Shown: positions 27,143-37,019 of the stretch, one piece after another
Position numbering within the stretch: position 1 is the stretch's first letter
Layout of the letters: every line of letters begins with the position of its first letter
Assembly: GCA_026982695.1 (NCBI GenBank)
Contig: JALSGS010000026.1
Span: 1-60,512, forward strand
Source: Saprospiraceae bacterium
Lineage (GTDB): Bacteria > Bacteroidota > Bacteroidia > Chitinophagales > Saprospiraceae
Length of the DNA stretch: 60,512 bases
Reading direction: 5' to 3'
Made by a program: the position numbers and the translations under genes
The notes under the pieces: generated by a model
What the model was told of the DNA's origin: nothing
Database searches by the model: none
The model's input: the letters and a program-made list of their open reading frames with translations, nothing else

Positions 27143-28213
27143 TCAATCGCGTTCGCGCTCAATCTGGGTGCGCTTAGCTTGTACATAAGTACGCCATTTG
27201 TCCAAGCAAGCTTGCATGTCGTCGGGCAAATCCGAATTGAATTTCATGAATTGGCCCGTAGTGGGGTGTTCAAAACCCAGTTCTTTGGCGTGTAACGCAT
27301 GCCTGGGCAACACTTTAAAACAATTGTCTACAAACTGCTTGTATTTGCTAAATACAGTGCCTTTCCTGATGCGATCGCCTCCGTAGCGCGGGTCATTAAA
27401 TAGCGGATGGCCGATGTGGCGCATATGCACCCTGATCTGGTGCGTACGCCCCGTCTCGAGCCGGCACTCCACCAAGCTCACGTAATACAGTCGCTCCAAC
27501 ACGCGAAAGTGCGTCACAGCCCACTTGCCGTGATCACCTTCAGGGAACACCGCCATGCGCTGGCGATTGCGCAAGTCGCGCCCCACGTGGCCATTGATGG
27601 TACCCTCATCTTCATCAGGTTCGCCCCATACTAAGGCGTAGTAGCGCCTATGGATGGTGTGTCGAAAGAACTGTTTGCCCAAGTGGGCCATGGCATAGTC
27701 GTTCTTAGCTACTACCAACAGACCAGACGTGTCTTTATCGATGCGATGCACCAAAAAAGGCCGATTTTCGGGGTTGCCATCCATGATGGGGATGTCGGCC
27801 TTGCCTTGAAAGTAATGAACCAGTGCATTGACCAGCGTACGACGATAATGCCCTACCCCAGGGTGTACTACCATGCCGGCTGGCTTGTTGACGACTAGTA
27901 CATCCTCATCTTCGTATACGACGTCTAGGGGTATGTCATCGGGGATAACGCGGCAAGCTTCGTCCAATGGCTTAGGCAACAATACGCTAATCACATCACC
28001 GGGCCGCACGCGGTAGTTCGGTTTTACCTCTTCGTCATTGACGACTATAGCACCCGCTTTGATTGCATTCTGAATGCGACTGCGCGAGGTATTGGCCATA
28101 CGCTGCATCAGGTATTTGTCCAAGCGGCGTATCGACTGTTTATTCTCGACGACAAATTGGTGTTCTTCGTATAATGAGTTTCTGTCCACGAGCTTTGAGC
28201 TGCTGTAGTTCAT
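27143..28213 (-). CDS. RluA/RluD family pseudouridine synthase
   Basis: This 356-residue enzyme isomerises uridine to pseudouridine in large-subunit rRNA. An S4 RNA-binding domain occupies residues about 28-85 (LDKYLMQRMANTSRSRIQNA). The catalytic motif HRIDKDTSGLLVVAKN contains Asp159, and the C-terminal motif TGRTHQIRVHMRHIGHPLFN is present. Overall it is closest in layout to RluD. It converges on the methyltransferase gene with a 15-base gap and no terminator that I can see. Confidence 0.93.
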   Translation of the reverse strand: MNYSSSKLVDRNSLYEEHQFVVENKQSIRRLDKYLMQRMANTSRSRIQNAIKAGAIVVNDEEVKPNYRVRPGDVISVLLPKPLDEACRVIPDDIPLDVVYEDEDVLVVNKPAGMVVHPGVGHYRRTLVNALVHYFQGKADIPIMDGNPENRPFLVHRIDKDTSGLLVVAKNDYAMAHLGKQFFRHTIHRRYYALVWGEPDEDEGTINGHVGRDLRNRQRMAVFPEGDHGKWAVTHFRVLERLYYVSLVECRLETGRTHQIRVHMRHIGHPLFNDPRYGGDRIRKGTVFSKYKQFVDNCFKVLPRHALHAKELGFEHPTTGQFMKFNSDLPDDMQACLDKWRTYVQAKRTQIERERD

Positions 28214-28380
28214 GGTTTTGTTTGGTCATTTGGCATCCGCACCTGCTATAGGCGGACAAACTGGCAATCTGAGGATCAGAGGATAATACGAATTATGAGG
28301 CATTTAGTTTTACCTGCCGGAAGATAACCAAATTTGCCCCACTTGTGCGTTTGTTCTTTTTTTGTGCGCAAAAATCGCTT

Positions 28381-29580
28381 ATGAGTCAAAAACCTTCCTT
28401 CCATTCTCTTTGCGTAAAAACGCATATACATACCCCTAGGGTAACGCCTCATATCCAGCCCCTTTATGCCACTTCTGCTTTTGCTTTTGACGATGTAGCA
28501 CAAAGCATGCGCGTGTTCAGTGGTCAAGAGCAAGGACACAAATACTCCCGCTATGCTAATCCGACAGTAGATGCTGCTGCAGCTCAAATAGCAGCATTGG
28601 AGGGCTACGACCTCGACGATGAGGTAGCTGCTGTGATGACTAGCTCTGGCATGTCGGCCATTGCCACCCTATGCATGGCCTTGCTCCAACAGGGCGACCA
28701 AGTGCTCACTCAAGGCAATTTATACGGAGGCACTACTGAGTTGTTTCAAAAAGTGATGCAGCGCCTAGGTATCACCCCCATCTTTTCCGACTTGCGCCAG
28801 CTCGATCAGGTCGAAAAGCTATTGCGCACGCAGCCACGCATTCGACTGCTGTATTTCGAAACGCCCGCCAACCCCACTTTGGGCTGTGTGGATATCGCTG
28901 CCCTCACCCAGCTTGCTCGTCAATATGCGTGCTGGTCAGCTATCGACAACACCTTCGCCACGCCTTACCTCCAACGGCCGCTCACCTTAGGTGCTGACTT
29001 TGTCGTACACAGTACTACCAAATACCTCAACGGGCATGGCAATGGCATAGCGGGCATTATCGTAGGCAAGGCAGCACACATACGAGGCCCCATATGGGAA
29101 ACCATGAAGCTAACAGGTGCCAACTGCAGCCCGTGGGAAGCATGGCTCGTCCTACAGGGTGTCAAGACGCTTTCTCTGCGCATGCAACGACACTGCGACA
29201 ATGCGCGTACACTAGCACACTGGTTGAATAGCCGCCCCGAGATTGCACAAGTCAATTGGCCGGGGCTACCCCAACATCCCGATCACGCAATTGCCAAAAG
29301 ACAAATGCATGATTTCGGTGCAATGCTCTCCTTCGAGCTAAAAGGCGGATGGGAAGCAGGTAAGCGCTTTATCGATGCCCTGTACTTCTGTACTTTGGCC
29401 CCTACACTGGGCGACGTTGACACTTTAATATTACACCCTGCTTCAAGCTCGCATCTCAACGTGCCAGCAGCCCTGCGCCAAGCCAATGGCATCACCGACG
29501 GGCTGATACGCGTCTCTACTGGTATCGAGGCAGTGGAAGACATCTTAGCCGATTTTTCCCAAGCCCTACAGGCACTTTGA
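28381..29580 (+). CDS. PLP-dependent trans-sulfuration enzyme (cystathionine gamma-synthase / methionine gamma-lyase class)
   Basis: From the ATG at 28381 this Cys/Met-metabolism PLP enzyme has 399 residues; 12 further codons are open upstream. The Schiff-base Lys214 lies in HSTTKYLNGHG, the phosphate-contact sequence is SSGMSAI, and the N-terminal YSRYANPT motif that meets the PLP of the neighbouring subunit is present. It acts in the cytosol on homoserine- or cysteine-derived substrates. Sequence alone does not separate cystathionine gamma-synthase, O-acetylhomoserine sulfhydrylase and methionine gamma-lyase, and no met genes are adjacent. Overlapping hairpins follow the stop codon. Confidence 0.88.
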   Translation: MSQKPSFHSLCVKTHIHTPRVTPHIQPLYATSAFAFDDVAQSMRVFSGQEQGHKYSRYANPTVDAAAAQIAALEGYDLDDEVAAVMTSSGMSAIATLCMALLQQGDQVLTQGNLYGGTTELFQKVMQRLGITPIFSDLRQLDQVEKLLRTQPRIRLLYFETPANPTLGCVDIAALTQLARQYACWSAIDNTFATPYLQRPLTLGADFVVHSTTKYLNGHGNGIAGIIVGKAAHIRGPIWETMKLTGANCSPWEAWLVLQGVKTLSLRMQRHCDNARTLAHWLNSRPEIAQVNWPGLPQHPDHAIAKRQMHDFGAMLSFELKGGWEAGKRFIDALYFCTLAPTLGDVDTLILHPASSSHLNVPAALRQANGITDGLIRVSTGIEAVEDILADFSQALQAL

Positions 29581-29583
29581 ATT

Positions 29584-29650
29584 TTGCCCGTTGCTGACAT
29601 ATCTGGCACACAATAGCCAACGGGCAATGCATAATTTTTTGCATTGCCGT
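29584..29650 (+). terminator. Overlapping alternative hairpins after the trans-sulfuration gene
   Basis: TTGCCCGTTG (29584-29593) pairs perfectly with CAACGGGCAA (29618-29627). The second arm continues as part of GGCAATGCA (29623-29631), which pairs perfectly with TGCATTGCC (29640-29648) around an AT-rich loop. The two stems cannot form together. A TTTTTT tract at 29635-29640 makes the first a plausible terminator. The distal gene starts at 29736. Confidence 0.5.
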
Positions 29651-29735
29651 TACTTTAAAACGCTCTTCCGCACAATCCACTTTTTACGAAAGTGCGGTTT
29701 TCTCCACCTCTTTGTCTAAAACAACACTCAAAGAC

Positions 29736-32700
29736 ATGAAAATTCGCATCTTATTGCTACATCTCACCCTGGCAAGTGCTGCCTATGTCGCTTATGCACA
29801 ACCACCAGTAGTACTCTTTCGCACTGGGCCAGAAGTGTTGCCTGAAAATGCTCGAGCCTTTGCCGACAAAGGCACCATTGCTGCCAACGAAATGGTAGGT
29901 GACTACTTCTATCGCATCTTACAGTTTTACCAACAGCCTACTGCCCAGCAACATGCACAACTCACAGCACAGGGCATTGTGCTACTGGACTACATTCCGC
30001 ATCATGCCTACATTGCGGCGCTACCCGTCGGGTTAACGCCTGAGGTGCTAACCCTTTTAGGTATACGCAGTATTGTACCTATTCACCCATGGCGTAAGCT
30101 TTCGCCACCGATCCGTGCAGGCGACTTTGGCAGTTGGGCTTTGGCACGCGGCTATGCCTCTGTAATAGTCAAGTTTTACAAAAACATTCCCCGCGACCTA
30201 ATTCACCGTTTTTGCGAAAGCAAAGGCTGGACTATTGAAAAGGATAATGGCTATAACAACTACCTGCAACTGCGCATACGCACCAACGAGCTGATGGAGT
30301 TAGCACGTGAGCCATGGGTAGCCTTTATCGATCAAATGCCCGAACCAGGCCAGCCTGAAGATGTGTTAGGTCGTGCTCTACACCGCGCCAATGTGCTGGA
30401 TAGCCCGCTGCCCTCTGGCCGTCATTATACAGGTGAGGGGTTGAGCGTATGCGTACGCGATGATGGCGCTATTGGTCCTCACATTGACTTTCAAGGGCGC
30501 CTGAATCAGGATTTTGTCGGGCCCTCTTCGGGCAGCCATGGCGATATGGTAGCAGGCATCTTTGCAGGTGCTGGCAACATTGACCCCTATGTGCGTGGTA
30601 TGGCAGCTGGAGCTCAGCTTTTCGTCATTGATTACGACGCCACTTTCCTGGATGAAACCATGGACTTGCACTACGACTACGGCGTGCTCGTCACCAACTC
30701 CTCCTACAGCAACGGCTGCAACGCTGGATATACTGCGATCACGGAAACAGTAGATCAACAGATATATGAAAATCCCACGCTCATACACGTCTTTTCTGCT
30801 GGCAACTCTAACAATAATGACTGTGGCTATGGCGCTGGCGATCAATGGGGCAACATCACAGGGGGCCACAAGCAAGGCAAAAACGTATTAGCTACAGCCA
30901 ACCTCAATGCCGATGCGAGTCTCGTGAATACCAGCAGCAGAGGGCCTGCTTACGATGGCCGCATCAAGCCCGACATCGCTGCCAACGGTCGCAACCAAAT
31001 GAGCACCGACCCCGATAATGGCTATGCACCAGGTGGGGGTACTTCAGCTGCTTCACCTGGCATTGCTGGCGTAACCACCCAGCTCATACACGCCTATCAG
31101 ACCATTTACGGCACTTTACCTGCTACGGGGCTGATCAAAGCCATTATGCTCAATACCGCCAATGACTTGGGCAACAAAGGCCCCGACTTTCAGTTTGGCT
31201 GGGGGCACGTCAATGCGTGGCGTGCCGTACTGACGATTGAAGAGGGGCGTTTCTTCGAAGCAGAAGTAGCTGTGGGCCAGACGCTCACGCACACCATTCA
31301 GGTGCCCGATGGTGTCAAGCAACTGCGCATCATGACCTACTGGATGGATCCTCCTGCTACTGCTATGGCAGCAAAAGCACTCATTAACGATCTCGATACG
31401 CGCCTGTTGGCACCCGATGGCAGTGTACATCTTCCCTGGGTGCTCGATCCCACGCCCAACCCCAGCACGCTGGCTCAACCCGCTACTACAGGTATCGACA
31501 CGCTCAACAACATGGAGCAGGTAGCCGTAGACAATCCACCGGCCGGCACGTGGACGCTGGAAGTGACGGGAAAGGAAGTGCCCTTCGGCACTAAGTCCTA
31601 TTTTGTCGTTTACGAATTCCGCACCAATGACATTGCTTTTACGCGCCCAGCTGGTGGAGAGCAGTTCGTTCCTGGCGAAACGGAGCGCATTCATTGGGAT
31701 GCCGAAGACAATAGTGGCAGCTTTACGCTCTCTTACTCGTTTAACGATGGCCAAAGCTGGCAGACCATCGCTACGCTGGGTGGCGACAAGCGCATGTTCG
31801 ACTGGCAAGTGCCTGCCATCTTAGGTGCTCACCTTCGGCTACGCCTATCGCGCAATGGCATTGAAGCCATATCCGAGCCTTTCACTATCATGTACCAACC
31901 ACAAAACGCAGAAGTTGTACAAGCTTGCCCCAATTTTATCAGAGTGGAATGGGATGCACCGGCCAACGCTGACAGTTTTGTGCTTTATCGGCTAGGTAGC
32001 AGATATATGGATTCTGTGGCCATCACTACCAACACCTGGTATGAATTCCCCACTCAGGCCAACAACCCCACCCTTGATCATTGGTTCGCAGTGGCAGCCT
32101 ACGGCCCTGATGGCCAGCTGTCGCGCCGCACCGTCGCTATCAACTACAACGAAGGGCTTTTTAACTGCCCACTCGACCACGACATTCAATTGCTCCAGAT
32201 TGCCGAGCCCCAGATCGAGGATCTGCTTGCTTGCGATGTCTTCACTACCGACCTGACCGTACAGCTGCGCAATGGAGGCCAAAGTGACGAAGACTCCCTT
32301 ACGCTCTACTACCAAGTCAACGACGAACCTCCAACAAGTGTCGTCTTAACCAACCTCCAGGTGGGCAGTGAACTCAACTTCACTTTTCCCTCGCCTCTGG
32401 AATTTTTCCAACCCGGCACCTACACGCTGAAAGTCTGGAGCACACTACCCAACGACGAAGCGCCCTTCAACGATACCCTCATCCATACCTTCACGCTGGC
32501 CATTGTCGTGGGCGACGGTGCCACCCCACCCATGTACGAACAGTTCGACTATGCCGACTGGCCTCCACTCAACTGGCTTGTGCGCAATCCCGATGAATAC
32601 ATTACCTGGACACCAAGAGAAGTAATAGGCCCTGACGGGCAAAATACTATAGCCGCTTTTATCAACAACTTCCAATACAACGACACTGGCCAACGCGACG

Positions 32701-33806
32701 ATCTGATCACCACTCCAGTCGATCTGACCAACATCGATCGAGCGGTGCTCGAGTTCGATTACGCCTATGCACGCTATTCAAGTGAATACTACGATCGCTT
32801 AGTAGTGGAAGTGCTGACTGATTGCGGTACTACGTTATCCGGTGTGTTATTCGACAAGGAAGGTACAGCCTTGGCCACCACTAATGATGTGACTGACATT
32901 TTTGTGCCAGACAATCCTTCTGTATGGTCGCATGAAGTGATTGACTTGAGTGATTACACGGGCAACAGTATAACCGTGCGCTTTGCCAATATCACTGGCT
33001 ATGGAAATAGTCTTGTACTCGACAACATCCACATACGCCCCATGCAAGCTCCCCTCATCGAACAAATCACTATAGATGCTGCTGCGACACCTTGTGAGGG
33101 CGACTTTATCGTATTCGAGGCAGAGGCACAAGGTGATTTTTTAGACTACCAATGGAGTTTTGGCATAGACGCCACCCCCCAAACTGCCACGGGCCCAGGT
33201 CCTCACAGCGTGCAGTTCACCGGAGCGGGCACTTACGAAGTCAGCTTGACAGCTACCAACAGCTTAGGCAGCGACACAGCCTCTACGCAAGTCCAGATTG
33301 CCCCCTACCCGCAGGCCAGCTTTGAAGTAGATATCGTAGGACAAGTAGTGACATTTACCAATCAAGCTCAAAATGCCGACACATGGCTCTGGGACTTTGG
33401 CGATGGCGAAACGAGTACCGTACTCAATCCCGTACACGTCTATTTACAAATGGGTGTATATGTGGTCACCTTATCGGCAAGCAATGATTGCGGCACCCAG
33501 GTAGCTACCGATACGCTATATATCGGAGTCAATTCAGCCTCCTCTACAACGCTGCCATACCGCTTTTCGCTCAGCCCCAACCCTGCACAAACCCATGTGG
33601 ACATTGCCTTGCAAGGCCCAGCTACTAGTCAACAGCTGGAGCTTGAATTACTCGACTTGCACGGCCACCGAGTTCGCCACCAACAAATACAGCTTAGCCC
33701 GAACACTATGAATCTTACCTGGTCACTGGATTTGCCGAAAGGCGTCTATTTGGTTAGGTTGCGAGATGCCCAACACGCCATAGTGCGCATGTTGGTCGTA
33801 CAATAG
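29736..33806 (+). CDS. Subtilisin-like S8 serine peptidase with PKD and T9SS sorting domains
   Basis: This 1356-residue secreted protein begins at the ATG at 29736 with a signal peptide (ILLLHLTLASAAYVAYAQ). After a 200-residue N-terminal region, the S8 domain carries Asp242/243 (VCVRDDGAIGPH), His268 (SSGSHGDMVAG), oxyanion Asn357 (FSAGNSN) and Ser437 (GGGTSAASPG). Downstream are beta-sandwich modules, including a fibronectin-like segment and a jelly-roll segment rich in acidic residues, then a PKD domain (WLWDFGDGETS). The last 80 residues (FSLSPNPAQTHVDIAL to the end) are a type A sorting domain, so it is exported through the T9SS and attached or released at the cell surface. Its substrate is unknown. 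Confidence 0.95.
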   Translation: MKIRILLLHLTLASAAYVAYAQPPVVLFRTGPEVLPENARAFADKGTIAANEMVGDYFYRILQFYQQPTAQQHAQLTAQGIVLLDYIPHHAYIAALPVGLTPEVLTLLGIRSIVPIHPWRKLSPPIRAGDFGSWALARGYASVIVKFYKNIPRDLIHRFCESKGWTIEKDNGYNNYLQLRIRTNELMELAREPWVAFIDQMPEPGQPEDVLGRALHRANVLDSPLPSGRHYTGEGLSVCVRDDGAIGPHIDFQGRLNQDFVGPSSGSHGDMVAGIFAGAGNIDPYVRGMAAGAQLFVIDYDATFLDETMDLHYDYGVLVTNSSYSNGCNAGYTAITETVDQQIYENPTLIHVFSAGNSNNNDCGYGAGDQWGNITGGHKQGKNVLATANLNADASLVNTSSRGPAYDGRIKPDIAANGRNQMSTDPDNGYAPGGGTSAASPGIAGVTTQLIHAYQTIYGTLPATGLIKAIMLNTANDLGNKGPDFQFGWGHVNAWRAVLTIEEGRFFEAEVAVGQTLTHTIQVPDGVKQLRIMTYWMDPPATAMAAKALINDLDTRLLAPDGSVHLPWVLDPTPNPSTLAQPATTGIDTLNNMEQVAVDNPPAGTWTLEVTGKEVPFGTKSYFVVYEFRTNDIAFTRPAGGEQFVPGETERIHWDAEDNSGSFTLSYSFNDGQSWQTIATLGGDKRMFDWQVPAILGAHLRLRLSRNGIEAISEPFTIMYQPQNAEVVQACPNFIRVEWDAPANADSFVLYRLGSRYMDSVAITTNTWYEFPTQANNPTLDHWFAVAAYGPDGQLSRRTVAINYNEGLFNCPLDHDIQLLQIAEPQIEDLLACDVFTTDLTVQLRNGGQSDEDSLTLYYQVNDEPPTSVVLTNLQVGSELNFTFPSPLEFFQPGTYTLKVWSTLPNDEAPFNDTLIHTFTLAIVVGDGATPPMYEQFDYADWPPLNWLVRNPDEYITWTPREVIGPDGQNTIAAFINNFQYNDTGQRDDLITTPVDLTNIDRAVLEFDYAYARYSSEYYDRLVVEVLTDCGTTLSGVLFDKEGTALATTNDVTDIFVPDNPSVWSHEVIDLSDYTGNSITVRFANITGYGNSLVLDNIHIRPMQAPLIEQITIDAAATPCEGDFIVFEAEAQGDFLDYQWSFGIDATPQTATGPGPHSVQFTGAGTYEVSLTATNSLGSDTASTQVQIAPYPQASFEVDIVGQVVTFTNQAQNADTWLWDFGDGETSTVLNPVHVYLQMGVYVVTLSASNDCGTQVATDTLYIGVNSASSTTLPYRFSLSPNPAQTHVDIALQGPATSQQLELELLDLHGHRVRHQQIQLSPNTMNLTWSLDLPKGVYLVRLRDAQHAIVRMLVVQ

Positions 33807-33812
33807 ACAAAC

Positions 33813-33883
33813 GCCCCACGGCACTACGCACTGCACAGCCAGGCTCCTACTTGGGATATAGCCTGGCTGTGCCGCTATGGGGC
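33813..33883 (+). terminator. Long hairpin after the subtilisin gene
   Basis: GCACAGCCAGGCT (33833-33845) and AGCCTGGCTGTGC (33860-33872) form a perfect 13-bp stem with a 14-base loop, and GCCCCA (33813-33818) with TGGGGC (33878-33883) adds an outer stem. There is no T-tract, so it may be a Rho-independent terminator of atypical form or an mRNA 3'-end stabiliser. Confidence 0.55.
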
Positions 33884-33945
33884 CGGCCTTGCTTACAGCG
33901 CTGTATATTTAGGCCGCTAATTCGCTTTTCAAAAACGACAGTATT

Positions 33946-35976
33946 ATGAGGCCTTCAATGTATCAGTGGCTACTGATCGCACTCATCAATATTCCCTTAA
34001 CAAGCCACGGCCAACAGAAAGGGCATCTTACACCCGAGTTGTTGTGGCAGATGGGCCGCGTATCCTTAGAAGATGTATCGCCCGATGGCCAATGGGTGCT
34101 TTATGGCATTACCTACTACGACATCCAGGCCAATAAGGGCAATACGGATCTGTACCTCATTGCTGCCAATGGCGCAGATAAAGGGCAGCCACGCCGTCTT
34201 ACACACACCCCTGCCAGCGAAGCTAATGCTCGCTTCCATCCCGATGGACATCACATCGGCTACTTGTATCAGGGTCAGTTCTGGGTCATGGACTTGAACA
34301 CCCTACAAGCGAAAAAAATCAGCGAGCAGCCAATGGAAGGCTTCATGTGGTCGCCCGATGGGCAACAAGTGCTGTATATCGCAGAGGTACAATACGACGC
34401 CACCATATCTGATCGGTATCCAGATCTACCCAAAGCCCAAGCCTACATTATAGACGATCTGATGTATCGCCACTGGGACCGCTGGGAAGACGGCAAATAT
34501 CGGAACATCTTTATCGCACAATTCGACGGATCCCGACTCACCGATGCAAAAAATATCATGAATGAGCCCTACGACTCGCCCATGCAGCCCTTTGGTGGCA
34601 TGGAACAAATTGCATGGAGCCCCAAGGGGCACCTCATCGCCTACACTTGCAAGAAGATGAAGGGAAAGGCTTATGCCACCAGCACCAACTCAGAAATCTA
34701 CCTGTACAACTTAGCTACTGGCCAAACGCGCAACCTCTCCGAGGGGCTGGAAGGCTATGATATGGAGCCCACCTTCTCGCCAGATGGGCGCTACCTGGCA
34801 TGGAACAGCATGGCTACCGATGGCTACGAATCGGATCGCAACCGAATTTTCATACTCGACTTGCGCAACGGCAACCGATGGGAAATGACCGAAGGCCTCG
34901 ACATGAACGCCAACCACCCACACTGGGCCGCAGATGGCCAAGGCATCTACTTCACTTCCGAACGCGGTGCGACTAACCACATTTACTTTGTCGATTTCCG
35001 CAAGGGCGGAAAACTCCGCCAACTCACCGGTGGCCACTACAACTACTACGACTTTATTGTACGTCCCGATTACCTCATTGCCCGCCGCTGCTCCATGTCC
35101 GAACCACATGAATTATACCGCGTCGTGCTGGATACTGGCCGCCCCAATGCCATTACCTTTACCAACAAGGCGATCCTGGACACCATCGCCATGGGGCGCG
35201 TACAAAAAAAATGGGTAGGTACTACTGATGGAAAAAAAATGCTTGTATGGGTCATCTACCCACCCGATTTCGACCCCAACAAGTGTTATCCCGCACTCCT
35301 CTACTGCCAAGGTGGCCCTCAATCGACGGTAAGTCAGTTTTGGTCGTACCGATGGAATTTCCAGCTCATGGCGGCCCACGGATATATCGTCGTAGCTCCC
35401 AACCGGCGTGGCTTGCCCGGCTTTGGCCGCGAATGGAACGACGCCATCGCTGGCGATTGGGGTGGACAAGCCATGCGCGATTTACTCAGCGCCATTGACA
35501 CGCTCAAGCAGGAACCTTTTATCGACTCCACACGCCTGGCCGCAGTAGGTGCCAGCTTTGGCGGGTACTCAGTCTATTGGTTGGCTGGCCACCACCAAAA
35601 GCGATTCAAAGCCTTTATCGCACATGCCGGCTTGTTCAATCTGGAAAGCTGGTATGGCACTACCGAAGAGCTCTTCTTCGCCAATCACGACTTGGGCGGC
35701 CCGTACTGGCAAAAACCTACCCCCGAAACCTATATGACCGACTCGCCCCACCGCTTTGCCCACAACTGGGATACACCCATACTCATCATCCATGGCGGAA
35801 AAGACTTTCGCGTACCCGAAGCAGAAGGCATGCAGGCCTTTCAAGTTGCACAACTCAAAGGGATCCCTAGCCGGCTATTATACTTTCCAAATGAGAACCA
35901 CTGGATCCGCTCGCCGCAAAACAGCTTGCTGTGGCATCGCGTATTTTTCGACTGGCTCGATCAATGGCTCAAATAA
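33946..35976 (+). CDS. S9 family prolyl oligopeptidase-type peptidase, secreted
   Basis: This 676-residue protein has a signal peptide (LLIALINIPLTSHGQ). Residues about 30-400 form a beta-propeller built of repeated PDG-containing blades (MWSPDGQQVLYIAE, TFSPDGRYLAWNSM), and residues about 430-676 an alpha/beta-hydrolase domain. The nucleophile Ser lies in GASFGGYSVYW, the Asp in HGGKDFRVPEAEG and the His in NENHWIRSP. It is of the acylaminoacyl/dipeptidyl-peptidase class that degrades peptides in the periplasm. It has no T9SS sorting domain, unlike the subtilisin just upstream, from which it is separated by the long hairpin. Confidence 0.93.
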   Translation: MRPSMYQWLLIALINIPLTSHGQQKGHLTPELLWQMGRVSLEDVSPDGQWVLYGITYYDIQANKGNTDLYLIAANGADKGQPRRLTHTPASEANARFHPDGHHIGYLYQGQFWVMDLNTLQAKKISEQPMEGFMWSPDGQQVLYIAEVQYDATISDRYPDLPKAQAYIIDDLMYRHWDRWEDGKYRNIFIAQFDGSRLTDAKNIMNEPYDSPMQPFGGMEQIAWSPKGHLIAYTCKKMKGKAYATSTNSEIYLYNLATGQTRNLSEGLEGYDMEPTFSPDGRYLAWNSMATDGYESDRNRIFILDLRNGNRWEMTEGLDMNANHPHWAADGQGIYFTSERGATNHIYFVDFRKGGKLRQLTGGHYNYYDFIVRPDYLIARRCSMSEPHELYRVVLDTGRPNAITFTNKAILDTIAMGRVQKKWVGTTDGKKMLVWVIYPPDFDPNKCYPALLYCQGGPQSTVSQFWSYRWNFQLMAAHGYIVVAPNRRGLPGFGREWNDAIAGDWGGQAMRDLLSAIDTLKQEPFIDSTRLAAVGASFGGYSVYWLAGHHQKRFKAFIAHAGLFNLESWYGTTEELFFANHDLGGPYWQKPTPETYMTDSPHRFAHNWDTPILIIHGGKDFRVPEAEGMQAFQVAQLKGIPSRLLYFPNENHWIRSPQNSLLWHRVFFDWLDQWLK

Positions 35977-36239
35977 AGAGAAGATGACAAGTCAATATCT
36001 GCGTAACCAAATGCCGCGTTTGCCCATTCTCTTGTACGCTGTTTAGGATATACAGCTTGCCTTTGATCAGAAGTGCAAATTACACCATGTTGACTGCTTG
36101 GCCTTGTCAACGCAGTGAACATCGCCCGATCAATAGGCTGGCAAATTGCATTTTGATCCTCTACGCCAAGTGAAATAGAAGCAAAGACAGTTTTATGACC
36201 ATACATTTTCACATCACGCGACACCAGCGCTAGACCTAA

Positions 36240-37019
36240 CTACTTTTTGACTACCCGAAATACTTCGCTGCGCTGCATGTTGTTGTACATGACCTGTACG
36301 AAATACACTCCAGGCGGCCATGCACTTAAATCGATTTGCTGCTGCCACTGCCCTAAGGCCACAAGTTGCACGGCCCTTTGGCTGCCATCTCCACCCCACA
36401 CGACTATTTGCGTAGGCGATGTCACTCCTTCGCGTATGTCGATCTGGACGATACCCGTTGTAGGATTGGGTGCAAGCGTTACTTGCTGCAAAGCAGCAAA
36501 ATAAGCTACGCGCACCACACCTGACACCACACTTCCCTGCTCACTCCTCATCCAAACTCTATAAAAATTGTGCCCTTGACGCGGCGCAGCATCTACATAG
36601 CGATACCAGCCACCTTCTGTGCGGTCGGATAACCCCAGGCGAGCCAAGGGTTCAAAGTGAATGCCATCGGCAGCACGCTCTATCACAAAGGACACCTCAG
36701 TGGTGAGGCCTTCATCAACTTGAAAAGCAAGCTCCACACGACCGTCATATAGCTTATTTGCAAAAAGCAGCAAAGTACTATCCCACACAAGAGAAGCAGA
36801 ACGCAGCACCTTATATAAGTCCATTCCTACCCAACTGCTTGTTGGGGTACTAAGCAGGTTACCACTCGGAGCATTATCGCAAAGGCATGCCGTAAGTGCC
36901 ACTTTCGACCCTCTTTGCCCAGGCATCGAGGTGCCTGCAAAGGGCAAAGACAAACACGTAATCACCATCCACATCGCGCTCCACCTACGGGCATAGCGCC
37001 AATAGTAAAGCTTTTTCAT
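36240..37019 (-). CDS. Secreted protein with T9SS C-terminal sorting domain
   Basis: This 259-residue protein of unknown function has an N-terminal signal segment (residues 14-30, SAMWMVITCLSLPFAG) and a Cys-containing stretch after it (LTACLCDNAP). Residues about 90-170 resemble a small beta-sandwich with the pattern VSFVIERAADGIHFEPLARL followed by YRYVDAAP, which recurs in T9SS cargo just before the sorting signal. Residues about 182-259 are a type A sorting domain (TLAPNPTTGIVQIDI, then PPGVYFVQVMYNN). It is therefore probably exported to the surface. The N-terminal part is too short to be an enzyme I recognise. Confidence 0.85.
   Translation of the reverse strand: MKKLYYWRYARRWSAMWMVITCLSLPFAGTSMPGQRGSKVALTACLCDNAPSGNLLSTPTSSWVGMDLYKVLRSASLVWDSTLLLFANKLYDGRVELAFQVDEGLTTEVSFVIERAADGIHFEPLARLGLSDRTEGGWYRYVDAAPRQGHNFYRVWMRSEQGSVVSGVVRVAYFAALQQVTLAPNPTTGIVQIDIREGVTSPTQIVVWGGDGSQRAVQLVALGQWQQQIDLSAWPPGVYFVQVMYNNMQRSEVFRVVKK

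Noticed and set aside
35961-36224. 87-codon minus-strand frame between the S9 peptidase and the T9SS cargo gene
   Set aside because: No recognisable motif, and it overlaps the end of the S9 gene; likely noncoding.
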